The position numbers were made by a program, and so were the translations under genes. From assembly GCF_900182595.1 (NCBI RefSeq), contig NZ_FXTN01000003.1, forward strand, positions 310,001 through 374,000: a DNA stretch of 64,000 nt, read 5' to 3'. Position 1 is the stretch's first letter, and each line of letters begins with the position of its first letter. The notes under the pieces were generated by a model. That model ran no database searches. It was not told the DNA's origin and was given only the letters and a program-made list of their open reading frames with translations. The DNA is from Pedobacter westerhofensis (GTDB lineage: Bacteria > Bacteroidota > Bacteroidia > Sphingobacteriales > Sphingobacteriaceae). Of this stretch, positions 36,639 to 45,408 are shown in pieces.

Positions 36639-37640
36639 TTATCTAGTCTTGTTGAGACCACTTTGACTTGATGCTAATTGATGCTCCAGTTTTTGTATTC
36701 TGATATTTTGCTTATTACTCAGATGCAGAGTTTTTGACTTGAATGCAGCATTTTCTTTTTTAAGTTCAATCACGTAGAGAGTAAGTTCTTCAATCTTTTG
36801 GAGCAGCAGACTGTTCATGTCACCAAGATTGACTCCTTTTTCCTTCACCTCTCTGGCAGATGGGATTTCGGGAAGATGTCTATTTTCAGCCAGGTACCTC
36901 TCCAGCTCGCTCAAAGGCAATGTTTTGTATTTATCCTCAAAAACAAAGTCAGGCCAGATATTATTATCAACCACTACCTCTCGGGAATGAATTATACCAT
37001 CTACATTTAGCTTTGCACTGTGACTTCCAGTTCCGATTAAAATTGCTCCATCACTTCTAATTCGCATCTTTTCAAGTAAACTTGATTCACTATCCCCTGA
37101 GGAGGTATAGAAAACTAAATCCATCGCTTGTTTCAGGGCATTATTGGGCATCCAGTTATTAATCCGTTCAGCTCTTATCCTTGCGCCGGTTTGAAAGGGA
37201 ACGATGTCCCTCCAGGTCTTAAAGTCGATGTTATAGCCTCCCAAAGCGGAACCTGCGGGCACAGCCAGATTACCTGGATCATCATTACCGATTGATATTG
37301 CTGAAATTGACCCATTTAGAGGAACATTTACATTAAGTCTGCCGATAGGGACTAAAGTTCCTATACCTACATTACCTGCTCCATCAATTACAACCTGGTC
37401 TTCTGTATTTGCATAATTGCGAAATCCAAATCCCTTGCCAGTAACAGCTCTAAATTTCAACTTTCCATCATTATCCAGCCAAATTGTTGCTCGATTATCA
37501 TTTGTGACACTGACAGCACTTTGATTAGCGATAAGAATATTAGAGTTATCCCCATTCGCGTTATTAATAGCGGAAGTAAGTTGCTGTGAGCTGGCACGTA
37601 ACGATATGGCAATCGCTAAAAACAGTATTGACTTTTTCAT
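36639..37640 (-). CDS. GNVGIGT-family surface protein
   Basis: A 333-residue protein: signal peptide (MKKSILFLAIAISLRASSQ), GAGNVGIGTLVPIGRLNV near residue 95, a beta-rich body with SSLLEKMRIRSDGAILIG, and the C-terminal module (IWPDFVFED, NRHLPEIPS, LGDMNSLLLQK, IEELTLYVIEL, coiled coil). Its ATG overlaps the TGA of the next family member upstream (37637-37640), so the two are translated as a pair. No interaction partner can be inferred beyond this coupling. Confidence 0.85.
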   Translation of the reverse strand: MKKSILFLAIAISLRASSQQLTSAINNANGDNSNILIANQSAVSVTNDNRATIWLDNDGKLKFRAVTGKGFGFRNYANTEDQVVIDGAGNVGIGTLVPIGRLNVNVPLNGSISAISIGNDDPGNLAVPAGSALGGYNIDFKTWRDIVPFQTGARIRAERINNWMPNNALKQAMDLVFYTSSGDSESSLLEKMRIRSDGAILIGTGSHSAKLNVDGIIHSREVVVDNNIWPDFVFEDKYKTLPLSELERYLAENRHLPEIPSAREVKEKGVNLGDMNSLLLQKIEELTLYVIELKKENAAFKSKTLHLSNKQNIRIQKLEHQLASSQSGLNKTR

Positions 37641-38596
37641 AGTTCGTTTCCTTTGGTAGTCCCCGCTGGGTTTGATAATGCTTCGACTTTCTTTTTAAGA
37701 ATATTAATCTGCTCCTGTTGAATATTGTCTTTCTGCTCATTTTCAATAAGATATAGAGTTAGCTCTTCAACTTTCTTTAGCAACAGCTTGTTCATCTCGC
37801 CAAGGTTAAGACCACTTTCGACAACTTCTTTCTCAGAAGGTACATCGGGCAGATGATGATTTCCATCTATGAAGGTTTTCACTTCAGAAAGAGGTCTAGG
37901 TTTATAATCATCATGAAGTACATAATCAGACCAATCTTTCATATCAACTCTTACTGACTGAGAATGAATAACACCATTTACAGCAAGCATATCGCTACTT
38001 TTATTTGGAATACCAATTCCTACTTTGCCAGTTATATTTAGTTGAGACACAGCATGAGTTTCTATCATCCCGGGGTTAAAGTCCTCTATGTTACTAATAA
38101 GGGATTGATTAACTGGCTGACCGGCTACTTCATAAGAAACACATTTCATATTTTCGGCAGTAGAAGAAGTTGCCCCATTGAATTTAAACCCCCAATCATG
38201 ATATGAATCTCCGTATGGGACTTCAACTGCCAGATATTTTTTCCCGTTGTACAAACAAGTTTTCAACTTCCATACCACTCCATTTTGATACCTGTCGTCA
38301 TCACTGGCAACGAGAGAGCCTGCGACCTGACGATAGGCTGAATAGGTATTGACCTGTACAATATTAAATCTGGACAACGCATACATTGAACCTCTCATAG
38401 CTGTTATTGTGCCAACTGCATAATTACGATCAATATCAACTCCGTTATACATCTCATGCAATAAGATCACAGAACGGGTGTAATCACCATAGCCATTACC
38501 ACCGATATCGATGATCTTATAATCTCCATGCAATGTTGTTTGCGACTTTGCAAGAAATGAAATGATGATGAAAAGGGCAAGTAGGGTTTTTCTCAT
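37637..38596 (-). CDS. GNVGIGT-family surface protein with non-repeat head
   Basis: A 319-residue protein: signal peptide (MRKTLLALFIIISFLAKSQ), a head of about 170 residues (GDYKIIDIGGNGYGDYTRSV, WGFKFNG) resembling that of 16088-17017, a GKVGIGIPN variant of the GIGT motif, and the C-terminal module (DWSDYVLHD, NHHLPDVPS, LGEMNKLLLKK, VEELTLYLIE). Its WSDYVLH and HHLPDVPSEKEV spelling is shared with 38640-39389, so these two are closest relatives. It is translationally coupled to the gene behind it. Confidence 0.84.
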   Translation of the reverse strand: MRKTLLALFIIISFLAKSQTTLHGDYKIIDIGGNGYGDYTRSVILLHEMYNGVDIDRNYAVGTITAMRGSMYALSRFNIVQVNTYSAYRQVAGSLVASDDDRYQNGVVWKLKTCLYNGKKYLAVEVPYGDSYHDWGFKFNGATSSTAENMKCVSYEVAGQPVNQSLISNIEDFNPGMIETHAVSQLNITGKVGIGIPNKSSDMLAVNGVIHSQSVRVDMKDWSDYVLHDDYKPRPLSEVKTFIDGNHHLPDVPSEKEVVESGLNLGEMNKLLLKKVEELTLYLIENEQKDNIQQEQINILKKKVEALSNPAGTTKGNEL

Positions 38597-38639
38597 ATAT
38601 GTTCTGGTTTAGTTTTCCGTTATATCTATCCCTAAGGCG

Positions 38640-39389
38640 TTATAATATTGACTTAAATTTATTTTTTACTATTGTCTTTCTTGTATTTAAATCCCCTATC
38701 AATTTATCAATCAGTTTTTTCTGATCATTCAATCTGCTGTCCATCAATTTCAACTTATTTTCCTGCTGAGCGATTGCATCTGCCTGAGACTTTTGAATGT
38801 CATCCTTCTCAATCAAATAGAGTGTAAGTTCTTCAACTTTTTTCATGAGAAGCTTGTTCATCTCACCTAAGTTCAAACCATTTGCTATAACCTCTTTTTC
38901 GGAAGGTACATCCGGCAGATGATGGTTTCTGTCTATGAAAGCTTTCACCAATGAAAGTGGTCTAAGTGGATATTCACGATGAAGCACATAATCAGACCAT
39001 CCATTCATATCAACCTTTACTGCCTGAGAATGGATCATACCGTTGACAGCCAACTTATCCGTGGGAGTTGTAGTACCGATGCCAATATTGCCAGAGTTGG
39101 CAATTGTCAAATTAGTAGCACCATTAATACCGAAGTTTATTGAGCCGGTATACGTAGTTAAGAAAAGTGGCCGACCAACTGATTCAATGCGGTTATTTGA
39201 TGTGTCCCATTGCCCCAGAACCAACGCCACAGTTTCGTTACGAATAGCTACACGTTCATTGTTACTATATACGTCCAATTTATTTTGTGGAGAGCTAATT
39301 CCTATACCCAAGTTTCCGGGAAAACTATTTTGAGCAGATAAGCTCCAAGAAAAGCAGAAAAGCGAGAGAGTTAAAAAGATTTTTTTCAT
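38640..39389 (-). CDS. GNVGIGT-family surface protein, short form
   Basis: A 249-residue protein: signal peptide (MKKIFLTLSLFCFSWSLSAQ), NLGIGISSPQNKLDVYSN, SGNIGIGTTTPTDKLAVNG, then GWSDYVLHR, NHHLPDVPS, LGEMNKLLMKK, VEELTLYLIE and a long coiled coil to the end. It is one of the smallest complete members and shows the minimal layout: signal, two GIGT units, module, coil. It starts the run of family genes behind the secretion-like operon. Confidence 0.85.
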   Translation of the reverse strand: MKKIFLTLSLFCFSWSLSAQNSFPGNLGIGISSPQNKLDVYSNNERVAIRNETVALVLGQWDTSNNRIESVGRPLFLTTYTGSINFGINGATNLTIANSGNIGIGTTTPTDKLAVNGMIHSQAVKVDMNGWSDYVLHREYPLRPLSLVKAFIDRNHHLPDVPSEKEVIANGLNLGEMNKLLMKKVEELTLYLIEKDDIQKSQADAIAQQENKLKLMDSRLNDQKKLIDKLIGDLNTRKTIVKNKFKSIL

Positions 39390-39578
39390 AGTATCTCACG
39401 TTATATCGAGTCTATTTCTACACCCTAATAAACACCAATAAAATTAACAGATTAAGCATTAATTCAAAATATTCAACATCTAAATTTAAAAAATAATAAT
39501 TATAAGTAAAATAAATTCTTTGGATATGTCAAGTATTCTTTTAATCAAGGAATATTATCCCTTAAATTTCAAATACCC

Positions 39579-40718
39579 TTAAAAACTATTACTCATCTGA
39601 AACATGGGCAAATACATCGCAATCAAAATCACTCCGACCACCAATCCGAGGAAAATAATGATCAGCGGTTCGAGTAAACTGCTGATCGTATTTGTCCGGT
39701 ATTCAACTTCCTCGGTATACTGGCTGGCAATCTTTTCGAAGAAGTGATCCATCCTGTTGATCTCCTCTCCAACTTTAATCAGCTGGATCATTTTGGGAGG
39801 ATAAAATGTAAAAGCTGCAAGGCTTTGATGGAGGGATTTCCCTTTTAATATACCCATTTCTACTTCCGTCAATGACGTTTCTATAGGATAGAAATCAATC
39901 ATCTGACGAACCAAACCAATTGATCGGAGCAACGGCGTATCAGTACTGACCAAAAGCCTCATCGTATTGGCAAACCTGGCCAGGTAAATCTTTTTGACCA
40001 GGTCCCCTACCACAGGTATCCGTAAAATCAGGCTGGAAGAAAATTTTCTGAACCATAAAGTCTTCCGGTAAACGAAATAAACCAGGATCAAACTACCCAG
40101 AAGTAACATCAGGTATATAAAATAATTATCAAACCAACTGGAAACAGCGATGATCTGTCCTGTGATCCAGGGCAGCTTACCCCCAAACCTAAGAAATACG
40201 TCAGCAAACATGGGGACTACAAACTTGATCATAAATAATACTGCTCCCATAGAGCTGCACAATACTATCGCAGGATAAGTTACCGCGCTAATGATCTTTC
40301 TACGCTGCTGTATCTTACTTTTATAATACTTTGCCAGATCGGTTAAAACTTCTCCGAGCCTGCCCGTTTCCTCACCGATCTTGATACTGAAATATTCATA
40401 GTCACTAAACTTCCCTGCTTCTTTTAAGGCATCAGACAAAGATGCGCCCGAGAGAATGTTTTTTTTGATCTGCTCAAAGAGATCCTTATCCTTTGCATCT
40501 TCCTGGTCTACCAATATCAGCTCCAGTGCCGTTCGTAAATCTATACCCGATAAGAGCAAAGTACTCAACTCAAGATACAGGCCTTCTTTTTTCTTATCTG
40601 CCACCTGGTTACTGCCGAAAGTGATATCCTGATTTAAAAAAGCAAGCACACCGGTACTTTCCTTTTTAACAGGAGAGGGTTTCTTTGCAGGGTAACGTGA
40701 GATATCAATTGAGGGCAT
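39579..40718 (-). CDS. gspF: GspF/PilC-like inner-membrane platform protein
   Basis: A 379-residue protein, typical GspF length. It has two similar T2SSF domains (about 48-170 and 250-375), with SGIDLRTALELI and GETGRLGEVLTDLAKYY in the first and MRLLVSTDTPLLRSIGLVRQ and KVGEEINRMDHFFEKIA in the second. Three membrane helices lie near 155-180, 200-220 and 350-372. It would connect the ATPase to pseudopilin assembly. It is the last gene of a 13-gene operon, two bases behind a pseudopilin gene. Confidence 0.92.
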   Translation of the reverse strand: MPSIDISRYPAKKPSPVKKESTGVLAFLNQDITFGSNQVADKKKEGLYLELSTLLLSGIDLRTALELILVDQEDAKDKDLFEQIKKNILSGASLSDALKEAGKFSDYEYFSIKIGEETGRLGEVLTDLAKYYKSKIQQRRKIISAVTYPAIVLCSSMGAVLFMIKFVVPMFADVFLRFGGKLPWITGQIIAVSSWFDNYFIYLMLLLGSLILVYFVYRKTLWFRKFSSSLILRIPVVGDLVKKIYLARFANTMRLLVSTDTPLLRSIGLVRQMIDFYPIETSLTEVEMGILKGKSLHQSLAAFTFYPPKMIQLIKVGEEINRMDHFFEKIASQYTEEVEYRTNTISSLLEPLIIIFLGLVVGVILIAMYLPMFQMSNSF

Positions 40719-40720
40719 AA

Positions 40721-41191
40721 TTATTTGAATAAACTTTGAGAACTATAGCTTTTTTTATAAGTAAGGGTAATGTTTTGCCCCTCTAATGTGGTTTGATACT
40801 CCAGCTGATCTATTGCCTCTGCTGCTTCGGCATTCTCAAAAGTCAGCCGGGGCGCCTGCAAGGGAAATTTAAATGTATCTGTTCTTAATGCGTGCTGCGA
40901 CCTCAGCATCAGGCTATCCCTGAACTGATAAATAACCAGTCCATTGCCCGACTGAAATTCCATTCCTTCAGCCGTTCTAATAATCTGATCTGCATTTAAA
41001 AAATCTTTTTTCAACAGGCGGTCTGCAAGGGAAAAAGCGGCTATGCGGTCCTGCTTTTTCGCATAACTATGATAAGTTCCACTAATGATGTGATATGCCG
41101 TATAAGTAATTACAATAGCGATCGCTGCAATCAGCATCGCTATCGTTACTTCCATGAGTGTAAAAGCAGGAATCTTTTTTTTAGCGTTCAT
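40721..41191 (-). CDS. Minor pseudopilin (type II secretion/type IV pilus-like)
   Basis: About 156 residues from Met 41191, chosen because MNAKKKIPAFTLMEVTIAML starts directly with a prepilin leader; a Met at 41239 would add 16 residues. The leader has A-F-T-L-M-E with Glu at +5 of the processing site, followed by a membrane helix. The remainder resembles GspJ/GspI-type minor pseudopilins in size and beta content (FSLADRLLKKDFLNAD). It would be cut by the A24 peptidase at 49946. It overlaps the neighbouring pseudopilin gene by 11 bases. Confidence 0.85.
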   Translation of the reverse strand: MNAKKKIPAFTLMEVTIAMLIAAIAIVITYTAYHIISGTYHSYAKKQDRIAAFSLADRLLKKDFLNADQIIRTAEGMEFQSGNGLVIYQFRDSLMLRSQHALRTDTFKFPLQAPRLTFENAEAAEAIDQLEYQTTLEGQNITLTYKKSYSSQSLFK

Positions 41192-41540
41192 CGGGAGTTT
41201 TTTTAATGATACGTCTGAGCTTACCCACCTGTTGTTCATGCTCCGTAGCTGTTACCGTAATCAGTAAGAGGTCTGTAAAATCTTCATACTTTGTCACTGT
41301 CTTTTTGTATTGAATACTGTCCTGGCCAGATTCTTCGTCATCCCAGTTTTGTTCATTGATACTTTTACTGATCACCCCTTCCATCGCAGTACTGATCTGT
41401 TCCATCTTTGCAGAACCAGTTGAACCCAGAACATTGTTGTAAATACCCATGGCCAAACTAAAAACGACCAGGATAATTACCATGGCTACAATTACTTCCA
41501 GCAGCGTGGAAGCCTTTACCGAAGATTTTAATTCAGCCAT
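41181..41540 (-). CDS. Minor pseudopilin (GspH/I-like)
   Basis: A 119-residue protein with a short prepilin leader, KASTLLEVIVAMVIILVVFS, where cleavage after Ala leaves Ser at +1 and Glu at +5. It is small, as for GspI-type pseudopilins. It overlaps the genes on both sides (11 and 13 bases). It is likely a tip or minor subunit of the pseudopilus. Confidence 0.82.
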   Translation of the reverse strand: MAELKSSVKASTLLEVIVAMVIILVVFSLAMGIYNNVLGSTGSAKMEQISTAMEGVISKSINEQNWDDEESGQDSIQYKKTVTKYEDFTDLLLITVTATEHEQQVGKLRRIIKKTPDER

Positions 41541-42769
41541 GTTAAAATTTGATGATCGGGGTTCCTGCGCTTAAATAATGGGGCACTCAGGTAATATTTA
41601 CTTAATAACTTACGGTTCAGGATAACATCTATCAGATAGTTCTCATATAAGGTACCAGACCGCTGCATCATAAATCTTTTAGCAGTTACCTTACCATTTA
41701 TCGTCAACGGTGCTTCCAATTTAATATAGCCTGTGGCAAACACCTCTCCTTTCACAAGGCAGTTCTTTCCAATCGATATCATGGTCTGCAGGTCGCTCCG
41801 CTTTTTCTCGTAACTCAGCAGAATTCCCGCAAACCGGGTGTCTTCACCAAGACTGACTTTAGATTGTATTTTACTGTCCTCTGCTTTAAAAATCCCCGCA
41901 AAGGAAGGATACTGCAGATCGCAGTGCTTACCGATAACAATTGAATCACGCGCAAACATTTGGCATGCCCCTTTGAAACCATCTTTCACGATAATACTCT
42001 TCGCATAGATCAGCACGTTTTCCACATCCAGATCATGATCTAAAGTGAGGGTAGTATCTGAAATAATCATCACCCGTCCTTTTAATTTTAAACCGGTAAG
42101 CTGATCCTCAGCAGGCCTAAGCCGATAGCAAATGGCAGGATGAAAGAACGAGTTCATCACAGAATCCCTGACATTAAAATTCTGGCCGCTCTGCACGTCA
42201 AACTGTTTCAGGATTTCAATAATCCATTTTTCATCCAGCTGAGGCACATCCCTGGTGCTGGTCAGGATTTTTCCTTTGATCAGCTCCTTTCCTGCATACG
42301 GTTTGCCATCTACATAGGATTGTTTTAGTCCCGATTTGGGCAGTTCTCCATTCCCTGTGATTTGGGTGTACCCGCTTACCGATAAGGGCCGGTCTTCATC
42401 AGCAAGGTAAATCGCTGAAGAATCGGCATAAGCAATGCCGCTGAGGAAAGAGCGCCTCGAGGTATCGCCCTGCTCAAAGCATTGTACGCTGTTTAATGTA
42501 AAAATACCCCAATGACTTTGCTGCAGCAAAATGCTATCCTGCTGCTCTCCATACAGATCTTTAGTGATAACAGTATCTGTAGGCGGGTAACTGGCAGACA
42601 AAAGCAGTTCTGTTCCTGACTCCATATTAACTTGTAACCTGTCTGCACGCGCTTTTTTTTGATGCTCCAGCCTGTAGTAAAAAGCTACAGATAACAGTGA
42701 TACAGAAATGACGGCAATCATTAATGAGATAATTAAGACAATATATAATGTGGCCGCCCTGAACATCAT
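41528..42769 (-). CDS. Membrane-anchored beta-helix protein in the secretion operon
   Basis: A 413-residue protein with an N-terminal membrane helix (about 5-29, LYIVLIISLMIAVISVSLLS) but no prepilin leader. Residues about 215-375 consist of short regular beta-turn units (LKGRVMIISDTTLTLDHDLD, DSIVIGKHCDL, MISIGKNCLVKGEVFATGYI), which look like a bactofilin- or hexapeptide-like beta-helix. Its place between pseudopilin and MORN genes resembles that of GspK/PilX, but sequence similarity to these is not evident. I do not know its function. Confidence 0.72.
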   Translation of the reverse strand: MMFRAATLYIVLIISLMIAVISVSLLSVAFYYRLEHQKKARADRLQVNMESGTELLLSASYPPTDTVITKDLYGEQQDSILLQQSHWGIFTLNSVQCFEQGDTSRRSFLSGIAYADSSAIYLADEDRPLSVSGYTQITGNGELPKSGLKQSYVDGKPYAGKELIKGKILTSTRDVPQLDEKWIIEILKQFDVQSGQNFNVRDSVMNSFFHPAICYRLRPAEDQLTGLKLKGRVMIISDTTLTLDHDLDVENVLIYAKSIIVKDGFKGACQMFARDSIVIGKHCDLQYPSFAGIFKAEDSKIQSKVSLGEDTRFAGILLSYEKKRSDLQTMISIGKNCLVKGEVFATGYIKLEAPLTINGKVTAKRFMMQRSGTLYENYLIDVILNRKLLSKYYLSAPLFKRRNPDHQILTWLN

Positions 42770-42772
42770 CGC

Positions 42773-43384
42773 TTATTTTGGTTGATTTGACCTGATCGGT
42801 TTCTTTGGTAAAAACTTGCGGAAGAATTTGGGAACAATATTTTTCGGGGTGTAGATCTTCCCATCATGATAATACACTACGATCGTACTGTCAGCAGATA
42901 CTATTTCCTGTTTACCCTCCAGGAGGTCATGATGATAAATACCCTTTTCTTTAATTTTTCCTGCAATATCATACTTCACATAGGTTCCATCCAGCTGGCC
43001 CTCGTTAAATGTGAACTGGTCTTTCAGGACACCATCTTCTGTCCAGTTTTTCCAGACACCAGTTTTTAAACCCTGTTCAAAAGCGCCAGAAGCTTTCAAA
43101 TTTTTATTGTTGTACAGGTCTTCATAGTCCCCATTGAGTAGCTTGCCACTGTATCCTCCCTGGGTCATGTTAATCTGGTTTCCCGAAAACCAGTAATATT
43201 GCCTGTCGCTTTTGAGGGCCGGTGCCCCGCCCGGTTTCACATGCGCATTCACCATGTGATCAGGATAATGTACAGTTACTTTATAGCTCAGCATCTTTTC
43301 TACATACGATTGTGCCTGTACGCTTCCGCCAAGCAATACGATGCATAAAAAAGACTGTAAAAAGCGTATATAGATTTCTTTCAT
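42773..43384 (-). CDS. Exported MORN-repeat-like protein
   Basis: A 203-residue protein with a signal peptide (cut near SVQAQS). From about residue 80 it has MORN-type units: NGDYEDLYNNKNLKASGAFE, GLKTGVWKNWTEDGVLKDQF and QLDGTYVKYDIAGKIKEKG, the pattern often annotated as YwqK-like. Such units form an extended beta-sheet for protein or lipid binding. It is embedded in the secretion-like operon (ATGA overlap with the next gene upstream), so it may be a periplasmic accessory. No such gene belongs to standard T2SS sets. Confidence 0.75.
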   Translation of the reverse strand: MKEIYIRFLQSFLCIVLLGGSVQAQSYVEKMLSYKVTVHYPDHMVNAHVKPGGAPALKSDRQYYWFSGNQINMTQGGYSGKLLNGDYEDLYNNKNLKASGAFEQGLKTGVWKNWTEDGVLKDQFTFNEGQLDGTYVKYDIAGKIKEKGIYHHDLLEGKQEIVSADSTIVVYYHDGKIYTPKNIVPKFFRKFLPKKPIRSNQPK

Positions 43385-43890
43385 TGTTTGATATATTTTT
43401 GTTTGCCCATCCAGCTCAGCAGTACTGAATCTCTTTTGTTTTTCAACAGCTTTACTCCTTCAAGGCTTTCTCCTTCAGCAACCATCCGCTCTTTTCCGTT
43501 AACCGTTAAAATGGACACCTGCTTTTTTGTCTTAGGGTTAGTGATGTAACCTGTGTATTTTATGGCTCCCCAATTGACAGGTGGTGCGATAGGTTTCATT
43601 GGCTGTGCAGCATGTGGAACAGGAGCCATTGTAGCTGTAGCTTCTGCAGCTGCAGCTGCATTTGCATTTGCATTAGTTAAAAAAGGATCCCTGTAATTCA
43701 AAGAGAGCCGGAGTGTATCCTCTTTAGCGATGTACTCATCAAAGGGTTCGTGCACAGGTGTGGGCCCAGCCACGAAATCCTGCTCGGAAGGAGGGTCGGT
43801 AAACAAAACCCGATAGATGATAATCCCCCATACCACCGCAACAGCAGCGATCAACAAATAAGTTACACCTTTATTTTTAACCGGCTGCAT
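43381..43890 (-). CDS. GspC/PilP-like inner-membrane connector
   Basis: A 169-residue protein: a short cytoplasmic start, one membrane helix (about 10-27), a proline/alanine-rich linker (about 85-110, with a run of Ala-Asn), and a small C-terminal beta domain (WGAIKYTGYITN, KQVSILTVNGKERMVAEGES, DSVLLSWMGKQKYI). This is the layout of GspC and PilP homology-region proteins that link the inner-membrane platform to the secretin. Similarity is in architecture more than in residues. It overlaps the MORN gene by four bases. Confidence 0.68.
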   Translation of the reverse strand: MQPVKNKGVTYLLIAAVAVVWGIIIYRVLFTDPPSEQDFVAGPTPVHEPFDEYIAKEDTLRLSLNYRDPFLTNANANAAAAAEATATMAPVPHAAQPMKPIAPPVNWGAIKYTGYITNPKTKKQVSILTVNGKERMVAEGESLEGVKLLKNKRDSVLLSWMGKQKYIKQ

Positions 43891-43893
43891 GAT

Positions 43894-44841
43894 CTATTGA
43901 ACAGTAAAATTCCTGAGTTCACTATAAGCTCCCACATTTCCTATTGCATCTATCGCACGTACCTGCCAGTAAACTTTTTCGCCCAGGACACCTGTAAATG
44001 TATAACTGGTTGTGGTCAAACTGACCGGAAAAATACTACTGTATGGCGTGGTCTGATCGCTCTTATAAATCACCAGCTGGTATCTGGCAGCAGTAGCTGC
44101 AGCATCCCACCTGAGGGTCACGGGAGAAGTAGCTGCAACTCCGGTTGCTGGTGTAGTTAATGTGACCTGGGCAGGTGGTGTGCTATCAAAAGTAACGTTC
44201 TGAATGGCTGACCATTTGGATTCTGCGGTATCATTTAATGCCTTTACACGCCATTGATAGATCTTATCCCTTGTTAAAGGAACATTGTATTCCAGATTAG
44301 GGGTTGTTTTGTCAAAAAACAGGACTTTCTCATCCGCAAAATTATTCGTGTCAATTTCCAGATGATATTGCTCTGCCCCATACAATTTTAACCAGCTGAA
44401 AGTTTGGCTGCCGCTGGCTGTGACAGAATTATTTGCAGGAACCTGCAGCTGTACCTGCTGGTCCTTGATTGAACTGGCATAAATGATAAAATTGGATGTC
44501 GTATAGGCGGTCTGACTGCTCCCATTTTCAGCTCTGACCCGCCATTCATAATTTCCCGGATCCAGCGTAAAATTAAACCTGTTGGGAGTAATCAGCGTAT
44601 CCAGTATTAATCTCGCTGTGTTAGTGAAATTCGGCGAAACAACCTGTAACCGGTATTTCAGTGCATCTTCTACTGGCTCCCACCAGAAGCTCTGGGCATA
44701 CTGGATACTTTCTGTATTGGCTGCAGGTGCCAGCAAGTTCACTTTCCTGTCCTGTATAGAAGGCTCGATAAACTCCTTGCATCCAGTTAGGACAAATAAC
44801 AGTGAAATAATTAATCTCCTAAAGGGTATTGCTCTTTCCAT
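43894..44841 (-). CDS. Fibronectin type III-like repeat lipoprotein
   Basis: A 315-residue lipoprotein (lipobox LTGC, Cys 21). Three FnIII-like units follow, each ending in a W-R-V/W-Q-V strand: NYEWRVRAENG, IYQWRVKALND and VYWQVRAIDAIGN, with the preceding SFWWEPVEDALKYRLQV, TFSWLKLYGAEQYHLEID and TLRWDAAATAARYQLVI. It would sit on the membrane facing the periplasm or surface. Its operon position suggests a role as secretin pilotin-like partner or substrate-binding adaptor; this is inference. Confidence 0.8.
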   Translation of the reverse strand: MERAIPFRRLIISLLFVLTGCKEFIEPSIQDRKVNLLAPAANTESIQYAQSFWWEPVEDALKYRLQVVSPNFTNTARLILDTLITPNRFNFTLDPGNYEWRVRAENGSSQTAYTTSNFIIYASSIKDQQVQLQVPANNSVTASGSQTFSWLKLYGAEQYHLEIDTNNFADEKVLFFDKTTPNLEYNVPLTRDKIYQWRVKALNDTAESKWSAIQNVTFDSTPPAQVTLTTPATGVAATSPVTLRWDAAATAARYQLVIYKSDQTTPYSSIFPVSLTTTSYTFTGVLGEKVYWQVRAIDAIGNVGAYSELRNFTVQ

Positions 44842-44866
44842 CTTTATCTCAATTTTGCCTGTATCA

Positions 44867-45406
44867 CTACAGGTCTGTTAATCCTTTAAATTCCATTTTT
44901 AACATGCACATTCCGGCGCGTTCTCCCCGGACATCTTCTTTCGGTGACCTGATCTGCAAACCAGAGATCTTTCCAATTCCCGGGCTACGCTCCAGTGTGT
45001 CGATCAATTTCACCAGCTGGATATAATGTCCGTAGCAATAGATCGTTTCGGTGTTCCCCAGGGTAGTTGTATCTCTTTCTGCTAAAGGTTTGCTTACCGT
45101 GTAATCAATACCTGACTGGTTCTTCATAGCCATAGCCGAAGCCTTCATCCACAGTTCATTGCTCCAGTTTTCGGGGCTTACCCTGTAAGACTTTAATATA
45201 CCGCGCAGCGCCTCCAGTTTCTTTTGCATATGCGCCGGATTGTAGGAAAGATCACCTGTGACTTCGGTTTCCCGCATGAGCTCTCCGTGTAATTTTGCTG
45301 CTTCAAAAGTTCTGCTAAAGGCCAAAAACCAGCACAACAGGATTCCAACCCCTGCCACTGGCCACAGTAGTTTGTTCTTTTGTATGTAGCTCAGCCCTTT
45401 GAACAT
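44867..45406 (-). CDS. PilO/GspM-like protein
   Basis: A 179-residue protein: membrane helix near 14-30, a coiled-coil stretch (AHMQKKLEALRGILKSY), and a small ferredoxin-like C-terminal domain (IYCYGHYIQLVKLIDTLERS, GIGKISGLQIRSP). This is the standard PilO/GspM arrangement, where the domain dimerises with the PilN/GspL partner encoded just upstream. The sequence match is weak, but order and topology fit. Confidence 0.72.
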   Translation of the reverse strand: MFKGLSYIQKNKLLWPVAGVGILLCWFLAFSRTFEAAKLHGELMRETEVTGDLSYNPAHMQKKLEALRGILKSYRVSPENWSNELWMKASAMAMKNQSGIDYTVSKPLAERDTTTLGNTETIYCYGHYIQLVKLIDTLERSPGIGKISGLQIRSPKEDVRGERAGMCMLKMEFKGLTDL

Positions 45407-45408
45407 TT

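Noticed and set aside
14926..39389. Prophage, because of tail-fibre-like proteins
   Set aside because: No capsid, terminase, portal, lysis or tail assembly genes; the proteins have Sec signal peptides.
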